Notes: generated by a model from the letters alone, not told the origin. A DNA stretch of 64,000 nucleotides from Polyangia bacterium (GCA_030429545.1 JAUIFF010000021.1:1-64000), one strand, 5' to 3'. Positions 1-7,379 are shown, counted from the first letter of the stretch. Translations and numbers: made by a program.

Positions 1-50
1 GATGGCCACACGTTCTTAGCGTGCTACGGTTACCGTTTCGCCACCCGGGC
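1..50 (-). tRNA. tRNA-Leu(AAG), 5' part, cut by window edge
   Basis: Class II leucine tRNA read on the minus strand; only acceptor 5' strand, D arm and anticodon arm are inside the window. The anticodon stem is GCACG/CGTGT with loop CTAAGAA, giving anticodon AAG. The D-loop side reads GTAACCGTAG instead of the GTAAACGCAG of the other Leu copies. Confidence 0.85.
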
Positions 51-69
51 AGGTGTTGATAGTTGTAAA

Positions 70-152
70 TCCGTGGGGCAGGAGTCGAACCTGCAAAGCG
101 TACACACGCACCGGGTTACAGCCGGCTATCCCACCACTGAGACGTCCCACGG
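70..152 (-). tRNA. tRNA-Tyr(GTA)
   Basis: 83-nt class II tRNA. Acceptor CCGTGGG pairs with CCCACGG, discriminator A, no encoded CCA. Anticodon loop CTGTAAC gives GTA; the variable arm is long and the T arm is GCAGG/CCTGC. The first pair is C1-G72, whereas bacterial tRNA-Tyr normally has G1-C72. Most diverged of the seven Tyr copies. Confidence 0.93.
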
Positions 153-171
153 TTTTGTTGTATGTGAAAGA

Positions 172-252
172 TACCCGGGGAGGGAGTCGAACCCTCAAGC
201 CTGATGGCCACACGAACTCAGCGTGCTGCGTTTACCGTTACGCCACCCGGGT
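172..252 (-). tRNA. tRNA-Leu(GAG)
   Basis: 81-nt class II tRNA; acceptor ACCCGGG/CCCGGGT, anticodon stem GCACG/CGTGT with loop CTGAGTT, anticodon GAG. No encoded CCA. Confidence 0.93.
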
Positions 253-276
253 GGGTGTTGATGTGTGTTCTCGTGA

Positions 277-357
277 TACCCAGGGAGGGAGTCGAACCCT
301 CATGCTTTGCAGCCACATGGTTTGAGCATGCTGCGTTTACCGTTTCGCCACCTGGGC
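277..357 (-). tRNA. tRNA-Leu(CAA)
   Basis: 81-nt class II tRNA; acceptor GCCCAGG/CCTGGGT with a G1-U72 wobble, anticodon stem GCATG/CATGT, loop CTCAAAC, anticodon CAA. Variable arm TGC-AAA-GCA. Confidence 0.92.
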
Positions 358-371
358 TTGTTGTTTGCGAA

Positions 372-452
372 TACCCGAGGAGGGAGTCGAACCCTCATAC
401 CGTCTGGCCACATGGTTTAAGCATGCTGCGTTTACCGTTTCGCCACTCGGGC
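372..452 (-). tRNA. tRNA-Leu(TAA)
   Basis: 81-nt class II tRNA; acceptor GCCCGAG/CTCGGGT with a G1-U72 wobble, loop CTTAAAC, anticodon TAA. Confidence 0.92.
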
Positions 453-472
453 TTGAAATGTTGCAGAGCGAT

Positions 473-553
473 TGCCCGGGGAGGGAGTCGAACCCTCATG
501 TCAAAAGACAGCAAGCCTTGAACATGCCGCGTTTTCCGTTTCGCCACCCGGGC
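473..553 (-). tRNA. tRNA-Leu(CAA), diverged copy
   Basis: Class II tRNA with intact acceptor GCCCGGG/CCCGGGC and a well-formed variable arm TGTC-TTTT-GACA. The anticodon stem GCATG/CTTGC carries one T-T mismatch. Loop TTCAAGG gives CAA if the register is kept. May be a decaying duplicate of the copy at 277-357. Confidence 0.8.
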
Positions 554-577
554 GGGTGTTTGTGTTGAATGTTGCGA

Positions 578-658
578 TCCGTAGGGCAGGAGTCGAACCT
601 GCAAAGCGTTCACGCGCCGGGTTACAGCCGGTTGCCCCACCACTGAGGCGTCCCACGG
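578..658 (-). tRNA. tRNA-Tyr(GTA)
   Basis: 81-nt class II tRNA, acceptor CCGTGGG/CCTACGG (C1-G72, one G-U wobble), anticodon loop CTGTAAC (GTA), T arm GCAGG/CCTGC. Nearly identical to five further copies in the array. Confidence 0.94.
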
Positions 659-678
659 TTATGGTTGTATGTAAAAGA

Positions 679-759
679 TGCCCGAGGAGGGAGTCGAACC
701 CTCATGCCTGCTGGCCACACGATCTGAACGTGCTGCGTCTACCGTTTCGCCACCCGGGC
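679..759 (-). tRNA. tRNA-Leu(CAG)
   Basis: Class II tRNA, anticodon stem GCACG/CGTGT, loop TTCAGAT, anticodon CAG. Followed on the plus strand by a (GTT)n run at about 763-781. Confidence 0.93.
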
Positions 760-785
760 GGGTGTTGTTGTTGTTGTTGTTGAGA

Positions 786-866
786 TCCGTAGGGCAGGAG
801 TCGAACCTGCAAAGCGTACACGCGCCGGGTTACAGCCGGTTTCCCCACCACTGAGGCGTCCCACGG
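786..866 (-). tRNA. tRNA-Tyr(GTA)
   Basis: Copy of the 578-658 gene with one D-arm substitution. C1-G72, anticodon GTA. Confidence 0.93.
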
Positions 867-911
867 TTATGGTTGTATGTAAAAAGTGAAGTACCGAGTC
901 GAAGTTTGCGA

Positions 912-992
912 TCCGTAGGGCAGGAGTCGAACCTGCAAAGCGTTCACGCGCCGGTTTACAGCCGGTTGCCCCACCACTGAGGCGTCCCACGG
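912..992 (-). tRNA. tRNA-Tyr(GTA)
   Basis: Copy of the 578-658 gene; anticodon loop CTGTAAA, anticodon GTA, C1-G72. Confidence 0.93.
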
Positions 993-1033
993 TTTTTTAT
1001 GTAAAAAGTGAAGTGCCGAGTCGAAGTTTGCGA

Positions 1034-1114
1034 TCCGTAGGGCAGGAGTCGAACCTGCAAAGCGTACACGCGCCGGGTTACAGCCGGTTGCCCCACCACT
1101 GAGGCGTCCCACGG
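1034..1114 (-). tRNA. tRNA-Tyr(GTA)
   Basis: Copy of the 578-658 gene. First member of the Tyr-Leu(AAG)-Leu(CAG) block that is repeated 436 bp further on. Confidence 0.94.
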
Positions 1115-1134
1115 TTATGGTTGTATGTAAAAGA

Positions 1135-1216
1135 TGCCCGGGGAGGGAGTCGAACCCTCAAGTCTCGTAGACCACACATTCTTAGTGTGCTGCGTTTACC
1201 GTTTCGCCACCCGGGC
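1135..1216 (-). tRNA. tRNA-Leu(AAG)
   Basis: 82-nt class II tRNA, anticodon stem GCACA/TGTGT, loop CTAAGAA, anticodon AAG. An A at position 34 is uncommon in bacterial tRNAs other than Arg(ACG). Confidence 0.93.
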
Positions 1217-1242
1217 GGGTGAAATTTGTTGAAGCGTTTTGA

Positions 1243-1323
1243 TGCCCGGGGAGGGAGTCGAACCCTCATGCCTGCTGGCCACACGATCTGAACGTGCTGC
1301 GTCTACCGTTTCGCCACCCGGGC
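1243..1323 (-). tRNA. tRNA-Leu(CAG)
   Basis: Class II tRNA, loop TTCAGAT, anticodon CAG, acceptor GCCCGGG/CCCGGGC. Confidence 0.94.
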
Positions 1324-1343
1324 GGGTGTTGTTGTTGTTGAGA

Positions 1344-1424
1344 TCCGTAGGGCAGGAGTCGAACCTGCAAAGCGTACACGCGCCGGGTTACAGCCGGTTG
1401 CCCCACCACTGAGGCGTCCCACGG
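1344..1424 (-). tRNA. tRNA-Tyr(GTA)
   Basis: Copy of the 578-658 gene, C1-G72, anticodon GTA. The spacer to the next gene matches the 867-911 spacer. Confidence 0.94.
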
Positions 1425-1469
1425 TTATGGTTGTATGTAAAAAGTGAAGTACCGAGTCGAAGTTTGCGA

Positions 1470-1550
1470 TCCGTAGGGCAGGAGTCGAACCTGCAAAGCG
1501 TTCACGCGCCGGGTTACAGCCGGTTGCCCCACCACTGAGGCGTCCCACGG
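1470..1550 (-). tRNA. tRNA-Tyr(GTA)
   Basis: Copy of the 578-658 gene; starts the second 436-bp-offset block. Confidence 0.94.
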
Positions 1551-1570
1551 TTATGGTTGTATGTAAAAGA

Positions 1571-1652
1571 TGCCCGGGGAGGGAGTCGAACCCTCAAGTC
1601 TCGTAGACCACACATTCTTAGTGTGCTGCGTTTACCGTTTCGCCACCCGGGC
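1571..1652 (-). tRNA. tRNA-Leu(AAG)
   Basis: Duplicate of the gene at 1135-1216, anticodon AAG. Confidence 0.93.
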
Positions 1653-1678
1653 GGGTGAAATTTGTTGAAGCGTTTTGA

Positions 1679-1759
1679 TGCCCGGGGAGGGAGTCGAACC
1701 CTCATGCCTGTTGGCCACACGCTCTGAACGTGCTGCGTCTACCGTTTCGCCACCCGGGC
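1679..1759 (-). tRNA. tRNA-Leu(CAG)
   Basis: Duplicate of the gene at 1243-1323 with minor substitutions; loop TTCAGAG, anticodon CAG. Confidence 0.93.
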
Positions 1760-1797
1760 GGGTGAGCTGCTCTTGATGTTCTCTTGCTGTTTGTGGA

Positions 1798-1879
1798 TAC
1801 CCAGGAAGGGAGTCGAACCCTCACGCCTGTTCGGCCACACGATCTAAGTGTGCTGCGTTTACCGTTACGCCACCTGGGC
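1798..1879 (-). tRNA. tRNA-Leu(TAG)
   Basis: Class II tRNA, acceptor GCCCAGG/CCTGGGT (G1-U72), loop CTTAGAT, anticodon TAG. The closing anticodon-stem pair is an A-C mismatch, so the stem is weakened. Confidence 0.88.
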
Positions 1880-1886
1880 AGGTGGA

Positions 1887-1961
1887 TCGGGGCGGTGGGA
1901 TTTGAACCCACGACCTCGTGTCTCCCAGACACGCGCGCTCACCAGACTGCGCCACGCCCCG
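1887..1961 (-). tRNA. tRNA-Pro(GGG)
   Basis: 75-nt class I tRNA, acceptor CGGGGCG/CGCCCCG with C1-G72 (normal for Pro), anticodon stem CGTGT/ACACG, loop CTGGGAG, anticodon GGG. Confidence 0.95.
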
Positions 1962-2010
1962 TTTGTTGTTGATGCATCGACCACGTCCCTGTGGTCTTGG
2001 TTTTAGTGAA

Positions 2011-2085
2011 TCGGGGTGACTGGATTTAAACCAGCGACCTCCTGTATCCGAAACAGGCGCTCGTATCAGACTGAGCTACACCCCG
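2011..2085 (-). tRNA. tRNA-Pro(CGG)
   Basis: Class I tRNA, acceptor CGGGGTG/CACCCCG, anticodon stem CCTGT/ACAGG, loop TTCGGAT, anticodon CGG. Confidence 0.95.
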
Positions 2086-2124
2086 GTGTTGTGCACGGTG
2101 TGCACGTGGTTGGTTGGTGAAAAG

Positions 2125-2199
2125 TCGGGGTGGCTGGATTCAAACCTGCGGCCTCCTGTACCCAAAACAGGCGCTCGTATCAAACTGAGCTACACCCCG
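2125..2199 (-). tRNA. tRNA-Pro(TGG), T-stem mismatch
   Basis: Class I tRNA, loop TTTGGGT, anticodon TGG. The T stem GCAGG/CCAGC contains one A-A mismatch. The 2011-2085 copy has a fully paired stem, so this copy may be drifting. Confidence 0.88.
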
Positions 2200-2238
2200 G
2201 TTTTGCACAGTATTGTGCGTACATGGATTGGTGGAAAG

Positions 2239-2313
2239 TCGGGGTGACTGGATTTAAACCAGCGACCTCTTGCTTCCGAAGCAAGCACTCTTATCAGGCT
2301 GAGCTACACCCCG
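2239..2313 (-). tRNA. tRNA-Pro(CGG)
   Basis: Class I tRNA, anticodon stem CTTGC/GCAAG, loop TTCGGAA, anticodon CGG. Second CGG isoacceptor, with a different anticodon stem from the first. Confidence 0.95.
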
Positions 2314-2348
2314 TTGGTTGTGTGTACAGAATATGTATACACATGGAG

Positions 2349-2421
2349 TCGGTGCGGGAGGACTCGAACCTCCAACCTCTTCGTTCGTAGCGAAGTGCTC
2401 TATCCATTGAGCTACGCACCG
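2349..2421 (-). tRNA. tRNA-Arg(ACG)
   Basis: 73-nt class I tRNA, acceptor CGGTGCG/CGCACCG, anticodon stem CTTCG/CGAAG, loop CTACGAA, anticodon ACG (A34 is normally edited to inosine by TadA). C1-G72 is atypical for bacterial Arg tRNA. Confidence 0.94.
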
Positions 2422-2424
2422 GAA

Positions 2425-2498
2425 TCGAGGCGACAGGATTTGAACCTGCACCCCCCTGGTTCCAAACCAGACGCGCTACCAAGTTGCGCCACGCCTCG
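2425..2498 (-). tRNA. tRNA-Pro(TGG)
   Basis: First tRNA of the presumed transcript. Acceptor CGAGGCG/CGCCTCG, loop TTTGGAA, anticodon TGG. Only 3 nt separate it from the Arg gene. Confidence 0.95.
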
Positions 2499-2794
2499 CT
2501 TCGGGTGGTGTGCTGTCAGTCTGACGAAGTTGTTTGGACTGTCACAATCGGCATTCGACCACACGGGCATGAATGCGAGGAACGTTCGCTACAACCTCGG
2601 GGAGCTTGTTTGTTGCCCCTATGACCTGCTTGCTTGTCCTACGCTCTAACCTAGAGCGTTGCCGCTAATCGCGGCAGCGGTAGATATGGGTACGGACGCA
2701 AGGGGAGCAGGCTACCCACCAGAAGCTGGTGTGCGCGCGTCGACCCGTGGATGTCCTGTACGTTTGCCATTGGTTGCTACCTTCTATGCTTCAA
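2499..2794 (-). other. Structured leader of the tRNA array transcript
   Basis: About 290 nt between the presumed promoter and the first tRNA. It contains several perfect short stems: ACGCTCTA/TAGAGCGT at 2641-2659, GCCGC/GCGGC at 2661-2675, and CACCAG/CTGGTG around 2739-2753. No convincing protein is encoded. I could not match it to tmRNA, 4.5S, 6S or RNase P RNA. It may be a processed leader or an independent small RNA. Confidence 0.4.
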
Positions 2795-2823
2795 GGTCTA
2801 CAGGCCCCTAGACGGGGTGTCAA
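2795..2823 (-). promoter_or_regulatory. Probable sigma70-type promoter of the tRNA array
   Basis: Read on the minus strand: TTGACA, 17-bp spacer, TAGACC. The spacer includes the palindrome CCCCGTCTAGGGG. It is the only good promoter-like element upstream of the 24 co-oriented tRNA genes. Confidence 0.55.
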
Positions 2824-3055
2824 GCGGATCATGCAAAGTTTTTTAACAATTTTTTGAGCTGACCAAAAGGACCGATTTTGGGCCTGACCAGGTGCCGGTT
2901 GCGGCTGGTCGGGTGTGGGTGCGTCGACCGGGCGACGGGCTCCTCCCAACTTGTACTTTCGCCCGTCAGACGCGGTGGCCGGGCGTGGTCGTGAACGTAT
3001 GGCTGATCATGTATACACATGATTTTCATCGCCACCGGATAGGGATTTTGCTAGA
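2824..3055. other. Intergenic region, divergent control region
   Basis: AT-richer stretch with T runs near 2838-2856 and a near-palindrome ATGTATACACATG at about 3009-3021. The same 13-mer occurs inside the array at about 2333-2345. No gene seen. Confidence 0.4.
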
Positions 3056-5413
3056 GTGCCCGCACCCGTGGCCGCATCATCATCCAGCTCGTTTGACAGT
3101 GCACGTTCGCGTGTTCGTAAGCGACGAAGCGAACGCCTGGCCCAGGTGGTCGTGGTGGCAATGGTAATTGCGCCTGCACTTTGGATTGGCGGTGTGTTTC
3201 CCTCAACGGTGCTGGTGAGTTTGTGCCTCGGGGCCGCGGCAGTCGGGTGTGTTGGGTTTTTCCGCCACCGTCGGGGCGTTCGCGTCCCAGCTTCGGCCAT
3301 CTTGGCAGGGGCGGCCTGCTTGCTTACTGCTGTCCAGTGGGTTCCCTGGTCGTCCGGGTTTCGCCAGGCGGTGGCACCACGGCTGGCCTCGACTGTGGAA
3401 CGTGCCGTCGGCACAGCGACAGATGTTTGGGCTGGCTTGACGACATCTCCCGGCGATACCGGCCTCGAAGTCGGTCGGTTGTTCGCGCTGTTGCTGCTGA
3501 CCGTGGCAGCCGCCAACTTCTCGTGGCGGTTGAGTGCTGCTGCGGTCGCGGTGTGTAGCAGCGTGGTGGTTTTGATCGGCCTGTTTCACCACGCGTTCGA
3601 CATGCATGCGATCTACGGCGTGTACCAAGCTGTCGATATCGATCCGTCGCAAACGGCGAGCTTGCTAACGAGTTTTGTCAATCCAAACCACCAGTCGGGC
3701 CTGATGTTGCTCGGGCTGTTTTGTGCGGCGGGTCTGGCAGTCGATGTACGTGCACAGACCCGGTCGGCCCGCGACTCGATGACCCACGCCCGCCGGCGAG
3801 AGCTCCACCTGATGTGTATGTCGGCCATCGCGTTGTTGGTGGTTGGACTGGTTTTGTCGCGCTCGCGGGGGGCGATGCTCGCGGGGGCAATTGTCACGCC
3901 ACTGGCCCTGTGGTGGGCGTGGATGCCAACCAACAAGGGGAGGGCTGGTGAGCGTAGCCAGTTGCTCACCCGTGGCCTCGTTGTGGCTGCGAGTGGTGTC
4001 GCCGTGGTGGCGTTGGTCCGGGCAGGCGCATGGGATGAGGTGTTGAGTTTGGGCCACGATGGTGACCCGACCCAAAAACTTCGGCTCGCCTGGTCGGCGA
4101 TGCCCCTGACCGAGTGGAGCCCGGTATTCGGCACCGGTCGCGGCACGTTTATCGACCTGTTTCCCCTGGTCAACCCAGCCACCGGAAGTTTGGTGCATAC
4201 ACACCTAGAGTCGGTGCCGTTGACCATGCGCGTCGAGTGGGGGCTGTTTGGTATCGCCATCGGCGGCGGGCTATTGGCCTGGTGGCTCGGGGCTGTGTTC
4301 GGCACAAAAAAACGGCGCAGCAGCCAGGCTCGCCGGGTCGTGTTGTGTGGGTTGCTGGCCCTGGCGATCCAAAACGTCGGTGATTTTAGTGTGGAGTTTT
4401 TAGGGGTCGCAGCCCCGGCTGCGGCATTGGTCGGTGGCCTGTCCCCTCGGACATGGCGTGTACGTCGTCGCGTGTGGATCCCGGTGCTGGCACTGAGTTT
4501 TCCGCTGGTGTTTGGGATCGCGGCGACATCGGCTCCCTACAGTTGGACCGCACGCGACTCGGTGGTTGAGGCTGTTGCCAATGATGCGTTGCCGGCAACG
4601 CAAGCCCTGCGAATGTTGCCACTTTCGAGCCGGCTCCACGCTTCAGTCGCGCGCCGATATGTGGAGGAGGGCGCATGGGAAGCGGCCTTGCCACGGGCAC
4701 GGGCGGCGACGATGCTGCGCCCGGGCTCGGCGGATGTGTGGTTTTTGCGGGCGGCCGTGGAGGATGCTGTCGAGCCCGATGCGTCAGCGGGCCGCGAGGC
4801 TTTGGCCCATGCCCTCGCCAAGTTGGAGCGCCCGTTGGCACCCGCACACTTGATGTATTTGCAAGAGTGCTACCCCGACCCCTTGGCGCTGGTGCCTCTG
4901 ATGGCACAGGACCGGGTTGCATGGTTGCGAACAGCTGGGCCAATGATCGAGCAAGACCCCGACTACGCGGCCGTCTTGATCGCAGCTCGGGCCGCCGACG
5001 ATCGGCACCCGAGAGTGCTCGAGCAACAGGTCGAGGTCGCCCTGCGTCAGGGCAATGCAGCCCTTGCCCTACATGCCGCGCGATTGTTGCGTGAGCAACA
5101 ACCCCAACGCGCAGCCGCCCACCTGTTGGTTGTGCGGGCCCTACGAAGTTTTGAGTTTGAGCGCGAGCGGGACATTCAGCAGGCCCTGCAACGGGCGCTG
5201 CGCGAGGTCGACGACGCGGCTGGTCGTGGCCAACTCGAGGAGGCGTTGATCCGGTCGTGGATGGCCACGGGGGAGCGTGGCGATCTCGAGCGTGCGAGCG
5301 AGTTGACCGAGCCGATGATGTCGCGGCCGGCCGACCGGGCGACGCTGCAACGTCGACACACCCTCAGCCGGTCACTTGCGGCAGCGCTCGAGGCGATGAA
5401 CGTAACGCAGTAG
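3056..5413 (+). CDS. O-antigen ligase-like membrane protein with C-terminal helical repeats
   Basis: 785 aa, GTG start. Residues about 25-480 form roughly ten hydrophobic helices. They hold the signatures of the O-antigen ligase / Wzy_C family: SFVNPNHQSG in a large loop and LSRSRGAMLA at the end of a helix. The family transfers or polymerises lipid-linked glycans at the outer face of the inner membrane. The last ~290 residues are Ala/Leu/Arg-rich helical repeats (WEAALPRARAATMLRPGSAD), TPR-like. Stands alone between the tRNA array and two tRNA-Ser genes, with no polysaccharide cluster around it, so the substrate is unknown. Confidence 0.8.
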   Translation: MPAPVAASSSSSFDSARSRVRKRRSERLAQVVVVAMVIAPALWIGGVFPSTVLVSLCLGAAAVGCVGFFRHRRGVRVPASAILAGAACLLTAVQWVPWSSGFRQAVAPRLASTVERAVGTATDVWAGLTTSPGDTGLEVGRLFALLLLTVAAANFSWRLSAAAVAVCSSVVVLIGLFHHAFDMHAIYGVYQAVDIDPSQTASLLTSFVNPNHQSGLMLLGLFCAAGLAVDVRAQTRSARDSMTHARRRELHLMCMSAIALLVVGLVLSRSRGAMLAGAIVTPLALWWAWMPTNKGRAGERSQLLTRGLVVAASGVAVVALVRAGAWDEVLSLGHDGDPTQKLRLAWSAMPLTEWSPVFGTGRGTFIDLFPLVNPATGSLVHTHLESVPLTMRVEWGLFGIAIGGGLLAWWLGAVFGTKKRRSSQARRVVLCGLLALAIQNVGDFSVEFLGVAAPAAALVGGLSPRTWRVRRRVWIPVLALSFPLVFGIAATSAPYSWTARDSVVEAVANDALPATQALRMLPLSSRLHASVARRYVEEGAWEAALPRARAATMLRPGSADVWFLRAAVEDAVEPDASAGREALAHALAKLERPLAPAHLMYLQECYPDPLALVPLMAQDRVAWLRTAGPMIEQDPDYAAVLIAARAADDRHPRVLEQQVEVALRQGNAALALHAARLLREQQPQRAAAHLLVVRALRSFEFERERDIQQALQRALREVDDAAGRGQLEEALIRSWMATGERGDLERASELTEPMMSRPADRATLQRRHTLSRSLAAALEAMNVTQ

Positions 5414-5495
5414 TTCCGTGCGCAAGGTGTATCTACATCGAGCTTGAAACAGGCTCACGGGATAATGTGCAGATACATGTAGTGCGCGAGGCCAC

Positions 5496-5520
5496 AAAAA
5501 AACCCCGGGTATCCGGGGTT
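5496..5520 (-). terminator. Rho-independent terminator after tRNA-Ser
   Basis: Minus strand: AACCCCGG-ATAC-CCGGGGTT followed by a T run, starting 2 nt past the tRNA-Ser(GGA) 3' end. Confidence 0.85.
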
Positions 5521-5522
5521 AG

Positions 5523-5607
5523 CGGAGAGGGCGGGATTCGAACCCGCGGTGACTTGCGCCACACATGATTTCCAATCATGCACCTTCGGCCACTCGGACA
5601 CCTCTCC
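5523..5607 (-). tRNA. tRNA-Ser(GGA)
   Basis: 85-nt class II tRNA, acceptor GGAGAGG/CCTCTCC, discriminator G, anticodon stem ATGAT/ATCAT with loop TGGAA in context, anticodon GGA; long variable arm. Normal bacterial serine tRNA. Confidence 0.95.
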
Positions 5608-5701
5608 GGGGGTGGTAAGCGGCGGTGTTAGCCCACCGCGGCTCACCTCGATATGTGGTTTCGGAGTCGTTCTAGAACGTGCGCACTCGTCGTCAATAGA
5701 G

Positions 5702-5786
<85 letters not shown>

Positions 5787-6037
5787 GTAAACGTTGATTC
5801 CTCGTGGCGGGGCGCGGAACATATCAGCTCTTTTCAAAAAGATCGAACCTCGCAAGGGGGAGTGTTTGTCAGTCTGCACACACGCGACTCGCCCGGCTGT
5901 TGTCGACGGATGGGCAAAACCCAACACCGGGTGGGATTTTTCACGTCAGCCGGCGGTGCCGGGGCATGGTGCTGCCGAGCCTGTGAATATGCATCGACGC
6001 TTGCCAGCCGCGACAGGACTCCTGCATCCTCCGGCCC

Positions 6038-6727
6038 ATGCCGCTTACTCCGGGGATCCACCACCTGACGCCGACGGTTCCGGTGCACGTGTTCGACGCG
6101 CCCAAACCCGGACCCACCGCGTTGATTCAGGCCGGGATTCACGGCGACGAGATCGCAGGTGTGCACGCCTTGTGCGAGTTGCTCGAAGAGGAGATCCGAC
6201 CGGACTGCGGGCGTCTGATTGTGATCCCGGTGATGAACGCACCAGCCTACCGGGTCCAGCAGCGCAGCTCCAAGGGTGGGCTCGACCTCAATCGCTGCTT
6301 TCCCGGCGACAGCGGGGCGAGTGCGCGGGAGCTTCGTTTGGCCCGCAAGTTTATGGACCTGGTCGAGGATGAGCGGCCGGGCCTGATGGCAACCTTGCAC
6401 GAGAGTAAAAAGCGCTACGACCCGCTGCTACCGTTGCCGTCGTTTGGTCAGACGCTGGTGTATGGGGTCGAACCGATGCCGGCGATCCTGGGCCGCACGC
6501 TCGACCGTCTCAACGCTCGCTTTACGGGTGTGAATGAGCACTGGGACCCGCATTACTTTCCGGTGGCGACGTCGTCGACGGAGGTCATCGTCGAGGCGAT
6601 CGGCTGTGTCGGCATCTGCGTGGAGACCTGGATGGGGTTTGCGCTCGAGCACCGCATCGCCATGCACCGCGCTGTCGTCGAGATATTGCTCGCGGAGTTC
6701 GGCGTGCGCGCGTTGAAAAACAAGTGA
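6038..6727 (+). CDS. Succinylglutamate desuccinylase/aspartoacylase-family zinc hydrolase
   Basis: 229 aa, shorter than full AstE/AspA (about 320 aa). The N-terminal AGIHGDEIAG supplies the zinc-binding His35 and Glu38 of the M14-like carboxypeptidase fold. LDLNRCFPG is the conserved Asn-Arg substrate-binding segment, and ATLHESKKRYDP carries a further His. Enzymes of this family remove acyl groups from amino acids. Substrate cannot be told from sequence. Followed after 76 nt by an HD-domain gene on the same strand. Confidence 0.8.
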   Translation: MPLTPGIHHLTPTVPVHVFDAPKPGPTALIQAGIHGDEIAGVHALCELLEEEIRPDCGRLIVIPVMNAPAYRVQQRSSKGGLDLNRCFPGDSGASARELRLARKFMDLVEDERPGLMATLHESKKRYDPLLPLPSFGQTLVYGVEPMPAILGRTLDRLNARFTGVNEHWDPHYFPVATSSTEVIVEAIGCVGICVETWMGFALEHRIAMHRAVVEILLAEFGVRALKNK

Positions 6728-6803
6728 GTTATCAAGTGCTTGTGAAGGGGGGCGAAGTTCGTGACCCCGATAACTTGGCGACCGCCCACAGATCGACGAT
6801 CCT

Positions 6804-7379
6804 TTGGGGGTGACGGTCGTTGCCGCGAGTGTTGTTCCCGAGCCGAAGTCCCTGAAGGCCCACGCCGACGAGGTGTTTGAGCGGGTCAGCCCCTACCCTG
6901 GGGATGGCTTTCGCAATCATTGTCAGCGTCTGTTTCGTTTGACCGATTTGCTGCTCGAGCAAAAAGGAGCGCAACTCGATCGCGGGGTCGCCTACACGAT
7001 CGCGATGTGGCACGACCTCGGGCTTGTGAGCAAGGTCGACCAGGGCAATTGCTACCCCGCGCGCAGCCGGGCGTTGTTTGCCCGCGAAACCGCGGGGATG
7101 GACCTGGCCGGGACCTCGTCTGAGCTTATCGACGAATGTTTACTGTACAACCATCGCCTGTTGCCGGTTCCCAATCTCAGCGTTCAGGCCGACTGTTTTC
7201 GCAAGGCCGTACAGATTGAACACACCCGTGGGCTTGTCCGCTATGGGCTCGATCGCCAGCCGGTACGCGAGATTTTTCAGGAGCTCCCGCGCGGCAACTT
7301 CGACCGGGTCCTCCTCGACTTCACCTGGCGGGTGCTCAAGCGTGAGCCGTGGACAATTGTCCACGGTATCTTCTTTTAG
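6804..7379 (+). CDS. HD-domain-like protein
   Basis: 191 aa from a TTG start; GTG at 6810 is an equally good start. AMWHDLGLVSK carries an adjacent His-Asp pair in a helix as in HD metal-dependent phosphohydrolases, with an upstream His in RNHCQRLFRL and a downstream YNHR. All-helical character fits. The family acts on nucleotides or phosphorylated small molecules, but no specific member is recognisable. Confidence 0.55.
   Translation: MGVTVVAASVVPEPKSLKAHADEVFERVSPYPGDGFRNHCQRLFRLTDLLLEQKGAQLDRGVAYTIAMWHDLGLVSKVDQGNCYPARSRALFARETAGMDLAGTSSELIDECLLYNHRLLPVPNLSVQADCFRKAVQIEHTRGLVRYGLDRQPVREIFQELPRGNFDRVLLDFTWRVLKREPWTIVHGIFF

Larger units (their letters stand above)
786..1779 (-). repeat. Tandem segmental duplications inside the tRNA array
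   Basis: Tyr-Leu(AAG)-Leu(CAG) at 1034-1323 recurs at 1470-1759 with a constant 436-bp offset including spacers. The Tyr-Tyr pair 786-992 recurs at 1344-1550 with a 558-bp offset. The (GTT)n tract after the Leu(CAG) copies differs by two units (about 763-781 versus 1326-1340), as slippage would produce. The array therefore grew by recent unequal duplication. Confidence 0.85.

Noticed and set aside
1..2450. Many short open frames on both strands across the tRNA array
   Set aside because: They are read through tRNA genes and spacers, repeat with the tRNA duplications and show no protein character.
1..2498. Regularly spaced repeats that could look like a CRISPR array
   Set aside because: The repeated units fold as complete class I or class II tRNAs with sensible anticodons; spacers are short and themselves duplicated.
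2499..2794. Leader as tmRNA, SRP RNA, 6S RNA or RNase P RNA
   Set aside because: No alanine-tRNA-like end, no GGAA-type SRP loop core and no RNase P P4 consensus could be found by eye.
3007..3516. Minus-strand open frame over the start of the O-antigen-ligase-like gene
   Set aside because: High-GC antisense shadow; the plus-strand frame has family motifs and membrane helices.
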